NCBI RefSeq assembly: GCF_023721415.1
Contig: NZ_JAMQVC010000001.1
Location: 1-64,000 of the forward strand
DNA length: 64,000 nt
Direction of reading: 5' to 3'
Source of the DNA: Galbibacter mesophilus
GTDB lineage: Bacteria > Bacteroidota > Bacteroidia > Flavobacteriales > Flavobacteriaceae
The notes under the pieces were generated by a model. The model was not told where the DNA came from. It searched no databases and saw nothing but the letters and a program-made list of their open reading frames with translations. Numbering within the stretch: position 1 is the stretch's first letter; every line of letters begins with the position of its first letter. Position numbers and translations under genes: made by a program. Shown in pieces: positions 19,301 to 25,723 of the stretch.

Positions 19301-19337
19301 AAACAAATAGCCCCTTGAAAAGTAATCCTTTTCTCAT
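13332..19337 (-). CDS. Giant 2001-residue repeat surface protein
   Basis: A signal peptide (about 1-24, MYSGFSQ) precedes a Bacteroidetes tail-fibre-like head (VGIGTSIPDGSAQLDV ... GVLIPRV, GYYYWSNNDKRWMRI). Then come about 15 full repeats of 90-92 residues plus two shortened ones (core NVSYDGTDFTYVDGNGDEQ, then VKDNETLTTL, then YTSEDGT, then ADVIN). Next are about four repeats of ~55 residues (NNETVTSLSQDN ... ILTVGxDGGAxLTQ), then a C1q/TNF-like beta domain of ~130 residues ending INIFRKL. No type A or type B sorting domain is visible, so its export route is open. Repeats contain many Asp/Asn turns that could bind calcium. It is first in the leftward operon and probably forms a long stalk. 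GC content is higher in the repeats than in the C-terminal part. Confidence 0.9.
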   Translation of the reverse strand: MRKGLLFKGLFVFSMMTMYSGFSQVGIGTSIPDGSAQLDVVASDRGVLIPRVALSSITDVTTITNGNVNSLLVFNITNSTNIKPGYYYWSNNDKRWMRILNTSDVVGGNTPDNVVIYNPLTNNFTYVDANGDEQNITIEEVVRSNETLTTLINNNDGTYTYTSEDGTPTIIDVPADVINNFEEIVQDPNVVNQITNVFENTEIGGNVKYDGDSFTYVDEDGNNQTIDIEDIVRSNETLTTLINNNDGTYTYNSEDGTVTVINVPADVINNFEEIAQDADVINEITKIVNDNGQGGNVSYDGTDFTYVDGNGDEQTIDMAQTVKDNETLTTLTETATGSATYIYTSEDGTTTTINVAADVINKADEIFNNTDVINKVTEIVNNNGQGGNVSYDGTDFTYVDGNGDEQTIDIAQTVKDNETLTTLTETATGSATYVYTSEDGTTTTINVAADVINKAEEIFNNTDVINKVTEIVNNNGQGGNVSYDGTDFTYVDGNGDEQTIDIAQTVKDNETLTTLTETPSGSATYIYTSEDGTTTTINVAADVINKAEEIFNNTDVINKVTEIVNNNGQGGNVSYDGTDFSYVDENGDEQTIDIAQTVKDNETLTTLTETATGSATYIYTSEDGTTTTINVAADVINKAEEIFNNTDVINKVTEIVNNNGQGGNVSYDGTDFSYVDENGDEQTIDIAQTVKDNETLTTLTETPSGSATYIYTSEDGTTTTINVAADVINKADEIFNNTDVINKVTEIVNNNGQGGNVSYDGTDFIYVDENGDEQTIDMSQLVKDNETLTTLINNNDGTYTYNSEDGTPTIIDVPADVINNFEEIAQDADVINEITKIVNDNGQGGNVSYDGTDFTYVDGNGDEQTIDMSQLVKDNETLTTLINNNDGTYTYNSEDGTVTVINVPADVINNFEEIAQDADVINEITKIVNDNGQGGNVSYDGTDFTYVDGNGDEQTIDIAQTVKDNETLTTLTETATGSATYIYTSEDGTTTTINVAADVINKADEIFNNTDVINEITEIVNNNGQGGNVSYDGTDFTYVDGNGDEQTIDIAQTVKDNETLTTLTETPSGSATYIYTSEDGTTTTINVAADVINNFEEIAQDADVINEITKIVNDNGQGGNVSYDGTDFTYVDGNGDEQTIDIAQTVKDNETLTTLTETPSGSATYIYTSEDGTTTTINVAADVINNFEEIAQDADVINEITKIVNDNGQGGNVSYDGTDFTYVDGNGDEQTIDIAQTVKDNETLTTLTETPSGSATYIYTSEDGTTTTINVAADVINKADEIFNNTDVINEITEIVNNNGQGGNVSYDGTDFTYVDGNGDEQTIDMSQLVKDNETLTTLIENTDGTYTYTSEDGTATIISLPDVEEGGNVSYDGTTEELTYVDENGDTQTLPIDELVKANETVTTLVNNTDGTYTYNSEDGTVTVINVPADVINNFEEIAQDADVINEITKIVNDNGQGGNVSYDGTDFTYVDGNGDEQTIDMSQLVKDNETVTTLVNNTDGTYTYNSEDGTVTVINVPADVINNFEEIAQDADVINEITKIVNDNGQGGNVSYDGTDFTYVDGNGDEQTIDMSQLVKDNETVTTLIDNNDGTYTYTSEDGTPTTISLPNVEEGGNVSYDGTTEEFTYVDGNGDEQTIDMDQLVKDNETTTSLTQDNDTGVIRYTDEDGLFHHADVVSVSTDNILTVGADGGAKLTQDDVKNNETVTSLSQDNASGVISYTDEAGASVSAEVVSAESANILTVGIDGGALLTQADVRNNETVTEFEQDNGTGVITYKDEEGSLLEANVVSEATDNIITVGSDGGAKLTQADISNNETESTLIQHPDSGGYIYTSEKGNSQEIVFDSKNLIGGLIGSSYLQGTDRLVVNQGETKNIPGLALTINVPEGQMHTVQFTVQSYVVLSVSSNGSGQGVIGLYQNDVKISSAYLSVGAARNNLSNLPSPVTFLKSVDLTEGSYTFILKVSSWYNNLAVNHVPTNYLGFDGDNEALLTKMSINIFRKL
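13870..14400 (-). repeat. Second repeat family inside the giant gene (~55 residues)
   Basis: About four diverged copies of a unit with NNETVTSLSQDNxSGVISYTDExG, then VVS, then NILTVGxDGGAxLTQ. They differ clearly at the DNA level, unlike the neighbouring 90-92-residue units, so they have not been homogenised recently. Confidence 0.8.
14400..19000 (-). repeat. Tandem 270/276-bp repeats inside the giant gene
   Basis: Two unit types alternate. A (270 bp, 90 residues) carries NNNDGTYTYNSEDG and NFEEIAQDADVINEITKIVNDNGQG. B (276 bp, 92 residues) carries TETATGSATYIYTSEDG and KADEIFNNTDVINKVTEIVNNNGQG. Matching positions recur at exactly 270 or 276 bp (14620/14890; 15634/15910/16186). Several units join a B front half to an A back half. 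DNA identity between units is very high. Confidence 0.92.
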
Positions 19338-19375
19338 ACAATAAAATTTAACTTACCTTAATGATTTTTATGGGG

Positions 19376-19421
19376 CAAAACTATAATGATGTTATCATTC
19401 ACAACATGACGGCCATCATGT
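19376..19421 (-). promoter_or_regulatory. Promoter and Fnr-type operator of the giant repeat gene
   Basis: On the reverse strand TTG (19402-19404) and TAGTTTTG (19376-19383) are separated by 18 bases. Directly upstream lies ACATGA-N6-TCATGT (19404-19421), centred at 19412.5. With a start point about 7 bases past the -7 box (near 19369), the palindrome is centred near -42, the class II activator position. The regulator gene at 19663 is the obvious candidate to bind it. Confidence 0.7.
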
Positions 19422-19540
19422 ATGCAAAAAAAATCGGACTTAATTAACTGATTTTGTAATAAGTAAAAGCTCTTTAGCCCAAGTATGGCCAACCGTAAAG
19501 ATTACTTTGACGCACTATTTTTTATTAACAAAATTGTTAC

Positions 19541-19574
19541 AAAAAAAACCGCAAGGAGAAGAATCTCTTTGCGG
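19541..19574 (-). terminator. Terminator of the FNR-like regulator gene
   Basis: On the reverse strand CCGCAA(A)GAG and CTC(C)TTGCGG form a hairpin (19549-19574) followed by eight T's. It separates the regulator transcript from the giant gene promoter, so the two genes are separate transcription units. Confidence 0.88.
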
Positions 19575-19662
19575 AATTATAACAAAAAACCAAAAAGTAT
19601 GTCTCAACTTTTTATTTTTCAACATCTATTTACTACTAGTTAAAAGGGTAAAAAACGCTAAC

Positions 19663-20343
19663 TTATACAGTTCTTTTTTCTAACTCTGCTACGTTAAGTG
19701 AAATTGTCCTTTTATCTAAAAACTTTATCAATTTATTTTTCTTTAATTCTGACAAGACTCTAATGCAACTTTCTGGAGTGGTTCCCACTAAAGAAGCTAA
19801 TTCTTCTCTTGTCAATTTAATTCTTAAGTCTCCGGATTCTGACTCCCCATAATTTTCAAACAACAACAATAACATTTTTATAATTCTTTCTCGAACCGTT
19901 TTATGGGTCATGGTTGTTATGTATTCCTCAGTCAAATCCAAATCTTGACAAATCGTATGGAATATTTCAATATTAAAAATGTTATTCCGTTCCAAGAAAC
20001 TCAAAAGCTCGTTTTTTGGAATATAACAAACAGTAACATCTTCAACCGCAATAGCATTGTACTTCGAAGGAGAGTTTGTAATAACTGCTCGTTGCCCGAA
20101 CAACCCGCCTGAAGAAACTAACCTCAAGGTCTGCTCAAAACCATTGTCGTTAATCTTGGTTAATTTACACACCCCATTTTTGATACAAATCACTTTATTA
20201 ACTACCTCGCCTTCGTAAAAAATAATATCACCTTTCTTAAAGTTGATAGTCTTTTTGGAATCTTCGAGTTCGCCGATTTCATTTTTGTTTAAATATTTAA
20301 ACAAACTACAATCGTATGACTTACAGTTTTTACAAGTATGCAT
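19663..20343 (-). CDS. Crp/Fnr family regulator with FNR-like cysteines
   Basis: A 226-residue regulator: N-terminal cysteine cluster, cyclic-nucleotide-like sensor domain (about 22-130), dimer helix, and winged helix-turn-helix (about 165-215, TREELASLVGTTPESCIRVL). Cysteines 4, 7, 12 and 106 match the spacing of the FNR [4Fe-4S] ligands (C-x2-C-x4-C, then +94; E. coli FNR has C-x2-C-x5-C, then +93), and the last lies in VTVCYIP, like the FNR segment MVCEIP. An oxygen- or redox-sensing role is therefore likely, though not proven. In the recognition helix the Glu and Arg that read GA in Fnr/Crp sites are kept, while the FNR Ser is Ile, consistent with a changed half-site such as CATGA. It lies directly upstream of the giant gene. 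A weak TAATTTTG box is at 20499-20506. Confidence 0.9.
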   Translation of the reverse strand: MHTCKNCKSYDCSLFKYLNKNEIGELEDSKKTINFKKGDIIFYEGEVVNKVICIKNGVCKLTKINDNGFEQTLRLVSSGGLFGQRAVITNSPSKYNAIAVEDVTVCYIPKNELLSFLERNNIFNIEIFHTICQDLDLTEEYITTMTHKTVRERIIKMLLLLFENYGESESGDLRIKLTREELASLVGTTPESCIRVLSELKKNKLIKFLDKRTISLNVAELEKRTV

Positions 20344-20763
20344 TTCGCTTTGGTTTTAGTAATTCTATTAGGCATTGAAGAATTGCTTTGGATTAAGTTG
20401 GGTTTTAAACCTTTAATCCCTTTGGTTTCTATTGGACATTTTTTTTTGAAACCAAATTCAGAAGCTACTTCACTAGCCATAACAGAAAATTGGACATGCA
20501 AAATTATGCACATCTCGACCTAAGACTTTAGCATTTAGTTTATACTTATATCATAATAAGACATAATTTCCCCTTTCTAAATAACAGTATAGAAAATTAC
20601 GTAACCATAGATAAATTTATATTGCAAATAAACAATCCTTTGCTTTATAAATTTATGATAGGCATCAGCCAATAATTAAAAGTTTTTGATTTTATGATAA
20701 TTAGAACATTTACCGTTTAGACAGTAATATCGAAATGAAGACTGGTTTGAGAACAGATTAATT
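20344..20763. other. Intergenic region upstream of the FNR-like gene
   Basis: No gene is supported. The only promoter-like signal is a reverse-strand TAATTTTG box at 20499-20506, about 150 bases from the regulator start and lacking a clear TTG at -33. The remainder is AT-rich. I see no clear terminator for the large ATPase gene that ends at 20764. Confidence 0.5.
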
Positions 20764-23700
20764 TTATTTATCAAATCCTTTCTGAAGTACTTTTTGAATT
20801 CCTTCCAAATTCTCAGAGAATTGCATCAATTGAGCAAGTAACTGAGCCATTTCGTTTTTATCTCCTAAGCCTTTCAGTTTATTGTTCTTCTGAAAGGTTT
20901 CACGAATTTTTGCCCACCTTTCTTCCTCCTCTAAACTTAGTCGGTGTGTAAGCTCCTTGAATTTCAATAGATTTGCTTCCGCTGATGATGTTAACGTCTG
21001 AGACTCACTTTCGTAATGAGAAAGAACAAGTGTTTCCAATTCTTTCTTATTCATTATAGGAACCACTTTTGCAACGAGTTTATTCATATCCCTATAAGAA
21101 CCCTGAAGTTTAAATGCCGGTTCGGTCCTGTACTCATCTTCCATAGCCGCACTTTTAATATAAGTATCATTTACTTTAAGAACCGTATTTCTTATTTGAA
21201 TGACTTTTTCCAACACAGAAATATACTCTTGAATTTCTTGGTTTGTATAATTCCCTGTTAATTGAACTTCTTTATTTTCATTTTCGATACGATCGATTAA
21301 CCTATACACATCCTCAAAATTTTTACTTCCCAACTGTTGTAAAACCGGATTTGAGGTTAAGGAATTTTCAATCAAACTCAGCCTAAACAAATGAGCGGTG
21401 TCTCCAATAATGTCTCCCAAATTATAAATATCGGCTCTGTTGGCGAGCATATCGGGTATTCTAAATTTTTCCCCACTTTCAGTATACGGATTACCAGCCA
21501 TAACAACACAGAATTTTTTATCTCGCATGTCGTATGTTCTAGAGTTACCATTGTATACACCCTCAATCTTTCTTGTACCATCCGAAAGGGAAATAAACTT
21601 TTGTAAAAATTCCGGACTGCAATGTTGAATATCATCTAAGTACAACATAACATTATTTCCCATCTCCAATGCCAAATTAAGTTTTTTAAGTTCTTCCCTC
21701 GCTGCGGAATTAGAAGCTGAAGCTGGATCCACAGAGGTTACATCGTGTCCTATTGCCGGCCCGTTGATTTTAACAAAAACAAGGCCTAATCTATTAGCAA
21801 TATATTCCATCAAAGTCGTTTTACCATATCCTGGCGGCGATATTAACAGAAGTAACCCCATTCTATCAGTTCTTTTTGTATCTCCCACAGTTCCTAACTG
21901 TTTTGCAAGATTATCCCCAAAAAGCGGAAAATACACCTGATCGATTAATTTATTTCGGACGAAAGAACTTAAAATCCTAGGCTTAAATTCTTCTAATTTT
22001 AAGTCCTTTTTTAATTTAATTGTAATTTCATGCTTCGCCTTTTTATAGGCTAAATATGCAGGAACTTTATTTTTGAAATAATCATCGTGAATATTGGTGA
22101 AATCATGATAATTAAATGTAAACACCCCTCTTTCAATAGATGAATGTTCCCCTATTAAACCACTAATCTCTTCAGAAGGAGATACATATTTAGTATTTAA
22201 AGTAGATTCGTCTTCAAACAATATTAAACAAACGACTTCATCGACATATTTTGACTTCAATGTAAGTTTGTCGGTATTACTACTTAAAAATGCTTTTACC
22301 CATTGTCTAACCAACGAAACCTTAGCTTCATCGCTTTTAAAACTTTCTAAACTTTTTCTAAAAGTTAGATCTACCTTTTTTTCTTTTAAGATATTTAAAA
22401 AATCTTCCTTAATATCAAGTGCAATTCTACTTTTTTGAAAATCATCATCCGTTTGCAGTTCCTCAAAAATGTATTTTGCTGTTTCCTTAGTATGATCAGT
22501 AGAACAAATTCCTGATTTCTCTAAAAATTCATTAATTGATTTTTCCAGTTTTTCCAAAGGGTACTCTTGTTCATTGACTTCCGGAAAAAACGAGATGACG
22601 TTACCAGATGCTTTAATCGTCTCGTTTAAGTAATTTCTAGTATTTTCATCTGTAAAATTCCAAAAATATTGAGCACAAGCTCTTATTTCAGGATGATATC
22701 TTAACAAATCAAGATCTTTGTATTTTTGGATATACGTGGAGAGAATTTTTGTTGCATCTACATCATGTACACCCTTTACATACCCTTCGGAATAATCCCT
22801 ACTGCTTTCTTCTTGAACAAAACTTAAAAGCTCTTCATTTGTCTTTTCAAGAATTTCCTTTTTATGATTTAGAAAAATCTTGTAGGCCAAGTATGATCCC
22901 CTGTAAATATGTTCATTTTCTGAAATGTAATCCTGATGCCAAAATTCTTCAGATTTCAATAAAGTTTCATCATCAATTTTTTGATAGAAATCGGTTCCTG
23001 TTAAATGATATTTTAATTTCCCGTCAGTATATATAACTGTAAGGTCTAACTCTTGATTATTTACACCAAACTTATGTTTACCAAACCTAATAACACTCTC
23101 ACCATCTTCATATAGCTCTTTTTTGTCCTTAAGTTTTCTTAAAGAATCCTCACGTGTAGATTTCAATAATGACTGAATTTCTTCAGCCTTACCGCTATCT
23201 TCCATTTCCTGAAGCTGCTTTGCTATATCCCTCGCTTTATTTACTAAAATATCCGAAGCAAAATAAGCGTTGATTTCTGAAACCTCTGAAAACGATTCCG
23301 CTTTCTTTTGAACACCTTTTAAAATTCTTTGGGCCGAATTCTGTAAGGAAATTGCCTTCTTGTTTCGCTTTTCGATCAAGCTATTCTTTCTGCCTTCAAA
23401 AGCATTGTAAACCTCTTCCCTTTTTTCAATAATAAGACCAATGAATTCTTCAAAATCGGCAAATTTGCCTTCCAGCTCTTCTAGTTTAACTGAAATCTTG
23501 GTTTGAAATTCGTCACATTTCTGTGGGGAATTTGCTACATCCAAGTAATTTATAATACTTTGATCAATCAGCTTAATTTGTGCAGCAAAATCAGCTTGGG
23601 CTTCTTTCTCTCCCAGAGCATGTTTACGACCCTTTATTTCTGCTTTCAACTGGTTGATAGTAGCAAAAATTAAAGAAATATTATTAATTATCTTGGTAGA

Positions 23701-25638
23701 ATGGGATGTATCATCAATTTCTAAATTGGAGACAATGTTGATTAGCAGCTCTAGATCTTGGGATATTTGATTTACATCTTCTTCCAATTTTTTCGCATCA
23801 ACAACTTTTTTAATGTTATTTAAATCCTCCTGCTTTCTTTTAACAGCTTCTTCGTAAGGATGCAGCGCTTTATCATCTAGTAAAAACCGAACACATCTTT
23901 CTGATATTCTACTGGTTTCTTCTTCAATTTTTTGTTCCAAACTTTCTAGGAACTTGGTGTCTATATATCTGATCTCCTTTAAAGTAATCACTTCGCCCCG
24001 AAGTTCTCTTAACTGAGAGAGTGCCGTAACAAAATCATTGATTTTTCTATAACCAGCGCTCTTGATGCTGTTAAATAGAGTATCAGCTTTTTTACTTATG
24101 GTCTCAGTTTCTTCTTTTGCATTTTTCTTTAACTGCAGCACTTTTTGAAACTCATCAATAGCGGCATTAGCAGCTTGATTTATCTCATTTAAAGGCTCAT
24201 TAAGCTGCTGAGTACTTTCCTCGTTAAGCCAATAATAAGCGTCGAGAATATCCTTAGATTGTTTAGCAACGTCCGAATAAAGTCCATTATAATTATCTTC
24301 TTTATTTAGAAGATTTATAAGACCATTTACCTCGGCCATGGCTTTTACAATATCCTTGTTTCCTATTTTAAAAAGAAAGCTATCCTTATGTTCAGAAGGC
24401 ATAAAATCCCCTTTCGAATATGGAGTTTGCCAAATCTGGATTAGATGGTGGCGTGACTGCTCATTCTCATTTTTAAAATAACATAGCTCACCATTTTCAA
24501 GAATAGTAAAACCATTGCAAATAATAGGGGTTTGAATTTTCTGGGAAATTACATTATAACTCATAAGGTTATACAAACCGCTTTCAGGTGAATAGAAAAC
24601 ATACATATAATCCTCTCCATTGGGAGAGCTTATTCTTTGCTGAAATTTGACATTCGATATATCGTTTTCAAAAATATGATACTCACCAGTTTGCAAGTAA
24701 AATCCAGTTGGAAAAATAATCCCGTGATCATCGGGAAGTAAGACGCATGCTTCTTTTATACTAGAAATTTTCTGAACTTCCTTAAGCTTATGATTATAAA
24801 CAAAATATTTTGAATCTTCTTGAAATGGTTTAATATCCAGGATAACCAGATTCCCTAAGTCCGCGTATTTATATTGACCATCATCCAGGGTTTGGTCCCT
24901 ATGAACAACTTCCTTCGAATAAATTCCTTTTCCATCATCAGTGTTATCTTCAATTTTTATAGTAAGGTCACCACCAATCGTTTCTACAAAAACACGGTCT
25001 AAAATAGACACATGGGCATGCAGCCCCTGTCTATGCATATCCCTCGATACTTCCTGCCATTTAAATTCATGTTGGGTTGGCAGTTTGTATTCATGGTCGC
25101 TCCTGTTATCTACATAGTGAAGTTGACTGTCTTTAATTAACCATTTAAAAGTTTTTATATCGGTTACGCTATCGCTCAACTGAAATACCATATATAAATA
25201 GTTCCCAATTATGGCGAATTTTGAAAAAATGGTATTTCTATAATATTTATAAAGATTTTTAAAATCAGTTTCAAAAACATCATCCTTTAATAAATCAAGT
25301 GATACAGGTTGAAAACTATTATCCTGAAACCGATAAACACTCATTACGTCTTTAAGATTGATATCCGTTCTCAATCCGAAATGAACATTGTAACCAAACA
25401 AGCAAGTATTACCTAAAGAAACAATATCCCGCGCAATACAGTTGTTCTCTGTGTTAATACGATCGTTTGAGATAAGTTTCGTTTCTAGGGAACCAAAAAC
25501 TTCTTTTCTATCTTGGTTTAGCTTTTTTAATCTTTTTTGTAATTCAGTTTTTTGCTTCTGAAGCCTACCTTGGATTACTTCGTAAGTGCCAGCGTCCAGC
25601 TTTTGAGTAACTTCTTCCTTTATAGATTCTTTTGCCAT
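20764..25638 (-). CDS. Large AAA ATPase of the DUF3686 (DNA repair ATPase-like) family
   Basis: A 1624-residue protein. The N-terminal ~470 residues are beta-rich, consistent with the DUF3686 region. Long coiled coils follow (about 480-870) and an all-alpha middle to about 1200. The AAA module has Walker A PPGYGKTT near 1270, Walker B MLYLDD near 1330 and a sensor stretch CVVMAGNPYTESG near 1370. Many members carry the label DNA repair ATPase, but that rests on weak similarity. Here it is the last gene after flotillin, YqiJ-like and PspA genes, which points instead to membrane maintenance; a remodelling ATPase for PspA or flotillin assemblies is a fair inference. It lies 85 bp after flotillin with a GC-rich hairpin in the gap, which may lower its expression. 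Confidence 0.85.
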   Translation of the reverse strand: MAKESIKEEVTQKLDAGTYEVIQGRLQKQKTELQKRLKKLNQDRKEVFGSLETKLISNDRINTENNCIARDIVSLGNTCLFGYNVHFGLRTDINLKDVMSVYRFQDNSFQPVSLDLLKDDVFETDFKNLYKYYRNTIFSKFAIIGNYLYMVFQLSDSVTDIKTFKWLIKDSQLHYVDNRSDHEYKLPTQHEFKWQEVSRDMHRQGLHAHVSILDRVFVETIGGDLTIKIEDNTDDGKGIYSKEVVHRDQTLDDGQYKYADLGNLVILDIKPFQEDSKYFVYNHKLKEVQKISSIKEACVLLPDDHGIIFPTGFYLQTGEYHIFENDISNVKFQQRISSPNGEDYMYVFYSPESGLYNLMSYNVISQKIQTPIICNGFTILENGELCYFKNENEQSRHHLIQIWQTPYSKGDFMPSEHKDSFLFKIGNKDIVKAMAEVNGLINLLNKEDNYNGLYSDVAKQSKDILDAYYWLNEESTQQLNEPLNEINQAANAAIDEFQKVLQLKKNAKEETETISKKADTLFNSIKSAGYRKINDFVTALSQLRELRGEVITLKEIRYIDTKFLESLEQKIEEETSRISERCVRFLLDDKALHPYEEAVKRKQEDLNNIKKVVDAKKLEEDVNQISQDLELLINIVSNLEIDDTSHSTKIINNISLIFATINQLKAEIKGRKHALGEKEAQADFAAQIKLIDQSIINYLDVANSPQKCDEFQTKISVKLEELEGKFADFEEFIGLIIEKREEVYNAFEGRKNSLIEKRNKKAISLQNSAQRILKGVQKKAESFSEVSEINAYFASDILVNKARDIAKQLQEMEDSGKAEEIQSLLKSTREDSLRKLKDKKELYEDGESVIRFGKHKFGVNNQELDLTVIYTDGKLKYHLTGTDFYQKIDDETLLKSEEFWHQDYISENEHIYRGSYLAYKIFLNHKKEILEKTNEELLSFVQEESSRDYSEGYVKGVHDVDATKILSTYIQKYKDLDLLRYHPEIRACAQYFWNFTDENTRNYLNETIKASGNVISFFPEVNEQEYPLEKLEKSINEFLEKSGICSTDHTKETAKYIFEELQTDDDFQKSRIALDIKEDFLNILKEKKVDLTFRKSLESFKSDEAKVSLVRQWVKAFLSSNTDKLTLKSKYVDEVVCLILFEDESTLNTKYVSPSEEISGLIGEHSSIERGVFTFNYHDFTNIHDDYFKNKVPAYLAYKKAKHEITIKLKKDLKLEEFKPRILSSFVRNKLIDQVYFPLFGDNLAKQLGTVGDTKRTDRMGLLLLISPPGYGKTTLMEYIANRLGLVFVKINGPAIGHDVTSVDPASASNSAAREELKKLNLALEMGNNVMLYLDDIQHCSPEFLQKFISLSDGTRKIEGVYNGNSRTYDMRDKKFCVVMAGNPYTESGEKFRIPDMLANRADIYNLGDIIGDTAHLFRLSLIENSLTSNPVLQQLGSKNFEDVYRLIDRIENENKEVQLTGNYTNQEIQEYISVLEKVIQIRNTVLKVNDTYIKSAAMEDEYRTEPAFKLQGSYRDMNKLVAKVVPIMNKKELETLVLSHYESESQTLTSSAEANLLKFKELTHRLSLEEEERWAKIRETFQKNNKLKGLGDKNEMAQLLAQLMQFSENLEGIQKVLQKGFDK

Positions 25639-25697
25639 TCTATCGTAGCCCGAATTTAATTTTGAAATAATAATGAGTACCAGTAAACATTCAAAGG

Positions 25698-25720
25698 GAG
25701 CCGGCTTGGTTGCCGGCCTC
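25698..25720. other. GC-rich hairpin between flotillin and AAA ATPase genes
   Basis: GAGCCGGC and GCCGGCCTC pair across a 6-base loop. On the coding (reverse) strand it is not followed by a T-run, so it is more likely a partial terminator or an mRNA-end protector than a full stop. Confidence 0.6.
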
Positions 25721-25723
25721 TCT

